Part shown: positions 4,481-5,204 of the stretch, piece after piece
How positions within the stretch are numbered: the first letter of the stretch is position 1
How the letters are laid out: the number at the start of each line of letters is the position of its first letter
Assembly: GCA_024762755.1 (NCBI GenBank)
Contig: JANTGX010000180.1
Location: 1-5,204, forward strand
Reading direction: 5' to 3'
DNA length: 5,204 nucleotides
Origin: Gammaproteobacteria bacterium
GTDB taxonomy: Bacteria; Pseudomonadota; Gammaproteobacteria; SZUA-152
Position numbers and translations under genes: made by a program
The notes under the pieces: generated by a model
What the model was told of the DNA's origin: nothing
Database searches by the model: none
The model's input: the letters and a program-made list of their open reading frames with translations, nothing else

Positions 4481-5204
4481 TCAGCGGCCGAGGAAGAGCT
4501 CGATGACCACCTTGGTGCCAATATAGGCCAGCAACAGGACGACGAACCCCGTGAGGGTCCAGCGGATGGCGGTGCGGCCACGCCAGCCGAAGCGCCAGCG
4601 GCCCCATAGCAGGGTGGCGAAGACCACCCAGGCGACCATGGAAAGGATGGTCTTGTGCACGATGTGCTGGGCGAACATGTCATCGATATAGAGGCTGCCG
4701 GTGAGCAGCGAAACGGTGAGCAGGGCCAGGCCCAGGGCGATCATCTGAAACAGCAGACGCTCCATGGTCTGCAGCGGGGGCAGGGCGCGAATGAAGCCGC
4801 CGGGCCGTTTGTTGCGCAGATGACGGTCCTGGACCGCCAGCAGCAAGGCCTGTCCGGCGGCGATACTGAGCAGGCTGTAGGCCATGATGGAGACCAGGAT
4901 ATGCAGCTTCAGCTCCAGGGCCTGGCTGGTGATCAGGGTGTGCTCGGCGGGAAAGAACGACTCCAGGATGACCGCCAGGCCGGCGATGGGGAGGAGGAAG
5001 ATGCCGAGATTCTCCACCGGATTGCTGAAGGCCGCCAACATGAGAATGGCGGCGATGAGCCAGGTGATGAGCGAGAGGGCATTGAACAGGCCGAGGTTCA
5101 GGCCCTCGGGGACGAACAGATTTTGATAGAGCAGTACCGCATGCAGGGCCACGGCGAACAGACCGAGGGCGATGATCTGCGTCTTGCGGGGGCCGCTCGT
5201 CCCA
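4481..5204 (-). CDS. ypjD: CcsA-like inner-membrane protein YpjD (CorE), 5' end cut off
   Basis: The frame is open to the right edge; reading from 5203, 240 residues are visible, beginning GTSGPRKTQIIALGLFAVAL. The GTG at 5152 is therefore an internal valine, not the start. E. coli YpjD has about 263 residues, so roughly 20-30 N-terminal residues, including a first helix, are missing. About seven hydrophobic helices remain. Recalled family features are LHAVLL near the start (His21), LKLHILVSIMAYSLLSIAAGQA (about 98-119, His101), PPLQTMERLLF (142-152), TGSLY (168-172) and HKTILSMVAW (183-192), ending in WGRWRFGWRGR and a last helix. The protein belongs to the cytochrome c assembly (CcsA/CcmC) superfamily but shows no tryptophan-rich WWD haem motif, so a role in cytochrome maturation is not supported. 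In E. coli the gene lies between ffh and yfjD and has been linked to cobalt/magnesium handling; the corB gene following here supports the identity. The biochemical function is unknown. Confidence 0.88.
   Translation of the reverse strand, partial: GTSGPRKTQIIALGLFAVALHAVLLYQNLFVPEGLNLGLFNALSLITWLIAAILMLAAFSNPVENLGIFLLPIAGLAVILESFFPAEHTLITSQALELKLHILVSIMAYSLLSIAAGQALLLAVQDRHLRNKRPGGFIRALPPLQTMERLLFQMIALGLALLTVSLLTGSLYIDDMFAQHIVHKTILSMVAWVVFATLLWGRWRFGWRGRTAIRWTLTGFVVLLLAYIGTKVVIELFLGR

Noticed and set aside
5150..5152. GTG 5152 as the start of the ypjD-like gene
   Set aside because: The frame continues upstream to the window edge with hydrophobic, family-like sequence, so GTG is internal and the gene is truncated by the window.

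Overview
The window is high-GC chromosomal DNA from what is most likely a gammaproteobacterium. The evidence is a ypjD-like gene followed directly by corB (yfjD) on the same strand, the order I recall next to ffh in E. coli, plus a CspD-type cold shock protein and a proteobacterial agmatine-to-putrescine gene pair. The base composition and the small two-helix membrane protein would suit a Chromatiales/Ectothiorhodospiraceae-like lineage, but that is only an impression.

Layout. Bases 1-306 hold no confident gene. They contain an 18-codon reading-frame tail, two strong palindromes near the left edge and a weak possible promoter. A small membrane protein gene lies at 307-531 (+). Bases 532-914 are a gene-free gap with a good match to a sigma-28 (FliA) promoter and some hairpin-forming sequence. 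A cspD-like gene follows at 915-1142 (+).

From there to the right edge everything is on the minus strand, so the transcription order is right to left: ypjD-like (4481 to beyond 5204, 5' end cut off), corB (3103-4401), aguA (2066-3106) and aguB (1185-2069). corB/aguA and aguA/aguB each overlap by four bases (ATGA), so these three look like one translationally coupled operon. A sigma-70 promoter (TTGACA, 17-base spacer, TAAAAC) sits just upstream of corB. cspD and aguB converge on a 16-bp hairpin at 1150-1196 that probably ends cspD transcription and also covers the aguB stop codon.

Function. AguA hydrolyses agmatine to N-carbamoylputrescine, and AguB converts that to putrescine, CO2 and ammonia, so the operon makes a polyamine from agmatine. 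CorB is a CNNM/CorC-type membrane protein linked to Mg2+/Co2+ transport, and YpjD is a CcsA-like membrane protein. Joining a divalent-cation transporter to polyamine synthesis is the most interesting arrangement here, because both kinds of cation neutralise RNA. I found no mobile element, CRISPR array, RNA gene or clear novel defence or biosynthetic system.
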